A stretch of DNA of 64,000 nt from Candidatus Izimoplasma sp. HR2 (GTDB taxonomy: Bacteria; Bacillota_I; Bacilli_A; Izemoplasmatales; Izemoplasmataceae), in assembly GCA_000753575.1 (NCBI GenBank), contig JRFF01000026.1, positions 128,238-192,237 on the forward strand, given 5' to 3'. The notes under the pieces were generated by a model. That model was not told the origin of the DNA and searched no databases. It saw only the letters and a list, made by a program, of their open reading frames with translations. The number at the start of each line of letters is the position of its first letter. Position 1 is the stretch's first letter. Below, in pieces: positions 60,928 to 64,000 of this stretch. The position numbers and the translations under genes were made by a program.

Positions 60928-61827
60928 ATGAATAGAAACTTAGCTCGTATTATATTAACAACCGCAGGAATTATTTGGGGACTTGGATTTATTGGGAACA
61001 AATATATCTTAGATAGTGGATGGAACGATTCACAATTATTATTTGTTCGTTTTTTGACTGCGACTATTGTAATATTTTTGATATATCATAAAAGAATTCT
61101 TAATACCAATATATATGTAATAAAAAAAGGATTTTTCTTAGGAATATTCTTATATTTGGGATTCTTATTCCAAACATGGGGATTAGTACATACTAATGCA
61201 TCAAATAATGCACTTATTACGGCTGGATACATCGTTTTAATGCCGATTATAATATATATCTTCGAAAGAACAACAATCCCTAAAAAGACTGTTTTTGCAG
61301 GAGCTATTACATTACTAGGTATTAGTTTAATAACTGTAGATTTTAATGAGTTAACTATCTCATTTGGAGATAGCTTAACTTTTATAGGTGCATTTTTCTA
61401 TGCATTACATATTTACTTCTTAGGTAAGTTAACTAAGAAAGTAGATTTATTTGTATTAATGTCTTTCCAATTATTAATATTTAGTTTCTTTGCAACTATT
61501 ATGATGATATTCAGGGGTGGATTACCTAGTGTAGATTTTTCATCGTTTGATAGTTACAAATTATTAATATTAGCAATTATTATAGGATTCTTTGCAAGTT
61601 TTGTTGCTTTCTTGTTCCAAAGTATTGGACAAAAGAATACGAATGAAGCTGAAGCGGCGATTCTTATTTCAACTGAAAGTTTATTTGGTCCAGTATTTGC
61701 GATTTTATTTTATAAGGATCCATTTAACTTACTGATATTATTTGGGATAATCTTCGTTTCCCTTGGAATTATATTAAGTGAAACTAATTTTATCCAAGAA
61801 TACTTTAAAAAGAAGGTAAAAAAATGA
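60928..61827 (+). CDS. EamA/DMT-family transporter 1
   Basis: This 299-residue protein has ten membrane helices in two EamA repeats. The first starts LTTAGIIWGLGFIGNKYILD and the second near residue 140 at SFGDSLTFIGAFFYALHIYF; it closes with ILISTESLFGPVFAILFYKD. Substrates of this family range over amino acids, nucleosides and metabolites, and none can be assigned. GGAGA ribosome site. Its TGA overlaps the ATG of the second transporter. Confidence 0.85.
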   Translation: MNRNLARIILTTAGIIWGLGFIGNKYILDSGWNDSQLLFVRFLTATIVIFLIYHKRILNTNIYVIKKGFFLGIFLYLGFLFQTWGLVHTNASNNALITAGYIVLMPIIIYIFERTTIPKKTVFAGAITLLGISLITVDFNELTISFGDSLTFIGAFFYALHIYFLGKLTKKVDLFVLMSFQLLIFSFFATIMMIFRGGLPSVDFSSFDSYKLLILAIIIGFFASFVAFLFQSIGQKNTNEAEAAILISTESLFGPVFAILFYKDPFNLLILFGIIFVSLGIILSETNFIQEYFKKKVKK

Positions 61828-62696
61828 GTTTAAAACAGTTTTCTCTTCTATTATTAATTTCTGCTATTTGGGGTGGATCATTTATCTTTATGAAGGAATT
61901 ATCTCCTGTATTTGGACCTATTCTTACATCTAGTTTTAGATTGATAAGTGCTTCATTATTTTTGTTTGTGGTTTACTATTTTCAAGGTTATAAAATCAAT
62001 TGGAAAAAGAACTATAAATTATTTCTTATTTTAGGGATAGGAAACTCAGCTGTTCCTTTTACACTTTACGCTTATGCTGCATTATATATTTCACCATCAA
62101 TTAGTGTTATTTTAAATTCTACAGCACCAATGTTTGGTGCAATATTTGGATACCTAATTGTTAAGGAAAGTTTAAGTTATAAACAGATTAGTGGATTAGT
62201 ATTAGGAACTCTCGGTGTAGGGATAATATCTAGTGTTACTTTCTTAGATGGTTCAACTGAAATGTATCTATCAGTTATTGCTTGTATTGTAGCTGCTGCA
62301 TTGTACGGTTTTAGTGGTGTAATAACCAAAAGGTATGCATCACATATTGAAGCAAAAGAATTAACTTTAGGATCTATTTTCTTTGCTGGAATATTATTAT
62401 TACCTTTCATGGTGTTTTCTCCTATTACAGGAAGTATAACTCTAGGGTTAATTATTACACTTATTATCTTTGGAATATTATGTACTGCAGTTGCATATTT
62501 AATTTATTATAAATTGATTCAAGAAATTGGTGCTGTTAAAGCCTTAAGTGTAACTTATTTAATGCCTGTATTTGGGATATTTTGGTCTTATCTCTTTTAC
62601 TCTGAAATAATTGGTATGTCAATTTTACTTGGATTACTATTTATATCATTAGGAATTTACTTAGTTAGCAACCGTAAACAAAAGAAAATAACATAA
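61824..62696 (+). CDS. EamA/DMT-family transporter 2
   Basis: This 290-residue protein has ten helices. It starts LLLISAIWGGSFIFMKELSP, has the YAALYISPSISVILNSTAPM mid segment, and repeats from about residue 150 with the VTYLMPVFGIFWSYLFYSE ending. It overlaps the upstream transporter gene by four bases. The two proteins are homologous in layout but clearly different in sequence, so they may form a heterodimer or serve separate substrates. Confidence 0.85.
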   Translation: MSLKQFSLLLLISAIWGGSFIFMKELSPVFGPILTSSFRLISASLFLFVVYYFQGYKINWKKNYKLFLILGIGNSAVPFTLYAYAALYISPSISVILNSTAPMFGAIFGYLIVKESLSYKQISGLVLGTLGVGIISSVTFLDGSTEMYLSVIACIVAAALYGFSGVITKRYASHIEAKELTLGSIFFAGILLLPFMVFSPITGSITLGLIITLIIFGILCTAVAYLIYYKLIQEIGAVKALSVTYLMPVFGIFWSYLFYSEIIGMSILLGLLFISLGIYLVSNRKQKKIT

Positions 62697-62753
62697 AATA
62701 TGTTATAATATATATATATCAAAATATTTTATTCTTTAAATTAGGAGGTAATT

Positions 62754-63491
62754 ATGGAAAAATCAGTAGTTTCTATTCCAAAAAGTAAACATTTTATATC
62801 AAAAGAAATGAAAATACTGTCAATTTCAATGATTATTGTAGCATTACTAACATTCGTTGTTAGTAGCACTATTATCTTGTTATTTGATGGTGATTTGGTA
62901 GAAGAAGATGTAATTGGTAGATATTTAATTTTAGCTTCTACTCCGCTTAGTATTTTAGTTTTATTCTTTATGTATCAGAATAGAAATGTTACAGGATTTA
63001 AAATATTATTATATTGGACATTTTTCTACACTGTTTACAATATAATTTCTATTTACTTTTTCTCTACTCCTTTAGGATTTACAGATACAAGAAACAACTC
63101 GTTTAATGGTGCCGTATTATTGATGGTTTATCTACCGATAATATTCTTAGCATTTTACAGATATGAAAGTAAAACTATAAAAGCATACTTCGTATCATTG
63201 TTATTCTTATCTACAGCATATTCTCCATTTGCTTACTATAATGTATTTTCATTTTATTCAGAAATCTTTTTGAAAAACTATATATCTGCGAATGCTGTTA
63301 TAATAAATTCTCAAGGATATTTTTATCAATTCTTATTGTTTAGTTTAATCCACTCATTAATTTTGGTTAGAGTTTATTATCAATACAAAAAGGACGAATA
63401 TGTTTACGAACAAACTGTTATTACTGGAGATTTTAGTGATTTTATGAAATTAAAAGCTCAGAAAATAAAAGAAAAAGAGGCAAACGCTTAA
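62754..63491 (+). CDS. Unknown six- or seven-helix membrane protein
   Basis: This 245-residue protein has membrane segments near 20-45, 60-75, 82-100, 113-130, 138-155 and 188-205 and a basic C-terminal tail (KLKAQKIKEKEANA). I recognise no family. AGGAGGT ribosome site and a TATAAT upstream (62703-62708) support expression. The layout is reminiscent of membrane proteins near transporters, but that says little. A terminator follows. Confidence 0.6.
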   Translation: MEKSVVSIPKSKHFISKEMKILSISMIIVALLTFVVSSTIILLFDGDLVEEDVIGRYLILASTPLSILVLFFMYQNRNVTGFKILLYWTFFYTVYNIISIYFFSTPLGFTDTRNNSFNGAVLLMVYLPIIFLAFYRYESKTIKAYFVSLLFLSTAYSPFAYYNVFSFYSEIFLKNYISANAVIINSQGYFYQFLLFSLIHSLILVRVYYQYKKDEYVYEQTVITGDFSDFMKLKAQKIKEKEANA

Positions 63492-63546
63492 TATTAACCA
63501 GAAGAATTTTAAATTATACTCATAGAGTAAATGGCTTAAAACAAAC

Positions 63547-63575
63547 AAATGGTTAGAATATCTAACCATTTTTGT
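63547..63575 (+). terminator. Intrinsic terminator
   Basis: AAATGGTTAG/CTAACCATTT with loop AATAT is followed by a short T-run. Confidence 0.75.
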
Positions 63576-63600
63576 ATGCTTTTTTACACTTTTACTACTA

Positions 63601-63633
63601 TGAAAGCATTTTCATGGAATGAAAGCGTTTTTA
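63601..63633 (+). promoter_or_regulatory. Twin cre-like operators before the ABC substrate-binding gene
   Basis: TGAAAGCATTTTCA (63601-63614) and TGAAAGCGTTTTTA (63620-63633) each match 13 of 14 positions of TGWAANCGNTNWCA and start 19 bases apart. The second overlaps a TATAAT (63632-63637). A further TTGCGC-17-TATCCT promoter candidate spans 63649-63677. Two sites in register suggest strong LacI/CcpA-type control. Confidence 0.6.
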
Positions 63634-63711
63634 TAATGAAAAAAAGACTTGCGCACTTTAGCTGCTTATAGTATCCTTTTTATAAAATATAATTTAAAGA
63701 GGAGAAAAACT

Positions 63712-64000
63712 ATGAAAAAATTATTAGTATTAGCATTAACATTATCTACAGTATTTTTACTAAGTGCATGTGGAAGTTCTACAGATTCTGTAAAACTTGG
63801 AGTTATTGGTCCATTAACTGGAGATTATTCAATGTATGGATTAGCAGTTGAAAATGGAGCTAAATTAGCAGCAGAAGAAATTAATGCAGCTGGTGGAGTT
63901 TTAGGACTTGATTTAGAAATAATTGCTTATGATAGTAAAGGAGATCCAACTGAAGGAGTAAATGCATATAACCGTTTACGTGATGAAGATGAGATAGATG
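63712..64000 (+). CDS. ABC transporter substrate-binding lipoprotein, Leu/Ile/Val-type (cut by window edge)
   Basis: The first 96 residues are visible. A lipoprotein signal with lipobox LSAC (Cys20) is followed by a short GSSTD linker. The family start KLGVIGPLTGDYSMYGLAVE and AAEEINAAGGVLG is characteristic of periplasmic-binding-protein type 6 (LivJ/amide/urea-binding group). It should deliver an amino acid, amide or related small molecule to an ABC importer whose other genes would lie beyond the window. AGAGGAG ribosome site. Twin cre-like operators upstream indicate nutrient control. Confidence 0.85.
   Translation, partial: MKKLLVLALTLSTVFLLSACGSSTDSVKLGVIGPLTGDYSMYGLAVENGAKLAAEEINAAGGVLGLDLEIIAYDSKGDPTEGVNAYNRLRDEDEID

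Noticed and set aside
1-64000. tRNA, rRNA, CRISPR arrays, insertion sequences or prophage genes
   Set aside because: No cloverleaf-like segments, regularly spaced repeats, transposase, integrase or terminal inverted repeats were recognised by reading; a covariance-model scan would be the decisive test for RNAs.

Overview
The window is AT-rich (roughly 30% G+C by eye) bacterial chromosome. It is densely coding, with strong AGGAGG-type ribosome binding sites and intrinsic terminators. TGA is a normal stop: it ends the second FeS subunit, the threonine-synthase-like gene and the Imm5-like gene, several with overlapping downstream starts, so this is not the mycoplasma code. Lipoprotein signals, a DUF438/DUF1858 pair and the fused TGS-uridine kinase fit an anaerobic low-GC Bacillota or a deep Mycoplasmatota relative such as Izemoplasma/Acholeplasma-like lineages. 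That placement is inference; no rRNA gene is present to test it.

Layout. 1-15.4 kb is general genome: a membrane protein tail, MnmM, a non-canonical EF-G-like GTPase, a TauE/SafE exporter, a three-gene ABC exporter operon, a SnoaL-like protein, a GH31 glucosidase, an Imm5-like protein, a secreted transglutaminase-like protein, and an RND exporter split into two overlapping genes with its own TetR regulator. 15.7-19.0 kb is the first purine block: an NCS2 xanthine/uracil permease, XdhC and a molybdopterin-binding protein. 19.1-33.3 kb carries two large cyclic-di-GMP proteins, a GNAT-like protein, a DUF819 membrane protein, YwbE, a 5'-nucleotidase lipoprotein, TypA, an OFA-family MFS transporter, a small lipoprotein, a CPPC thioredoxin and an acetyltransferase.

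33.6-55.1 kb is the centrepiece, an anaerobic purine/urate catabolic locus. In order it holds MocA, a first molybdenum hydroxylase (FAD-FeS-Mo), a hydantoinase, SsnA, YgfK, a second molybdenum hydroxylase (Mo-FeS-FAD), adenine deaminase, a threonine-synthase-like PLP enzyme, YgeY, guanine deaminase, a YheO-type regulator, a second fold-type II PLP enzyme and the YgeW carbamoyltransferase. Adenine and guanine would be deaminated to hypoxanthine and xanthine. The two hydroxylases would handle purine oxidation or reduction, with YgfK as probable redox partner. The hydantoinase, SsnA and YgeY would open and trim the rings, and the PLP enzymes and YgeW would release ammonia and a carbamoyl group. 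A recognisable YgeX is absent; two other PLP enzymes sit in its place.

55.3-64 kb returns to general functions: a DUF438 hemerythrin/PAS protein with a DUF1858 partner, the TGS-uridine kinase, a membrane-protein/XRE-regulator pair with a tandem-repeat operator, MetK, two overlapping EamA transporters, an unknown membrane protein, and the start of a Leu/Ile/Val-type ABC substrate-binding lipoprotein. cre-like palindromes lie before the permease, mocA and this last gene, hinting at shared carbon-source control. No tRNA, rRNA, CRISPR array or insertion sequence was seen.
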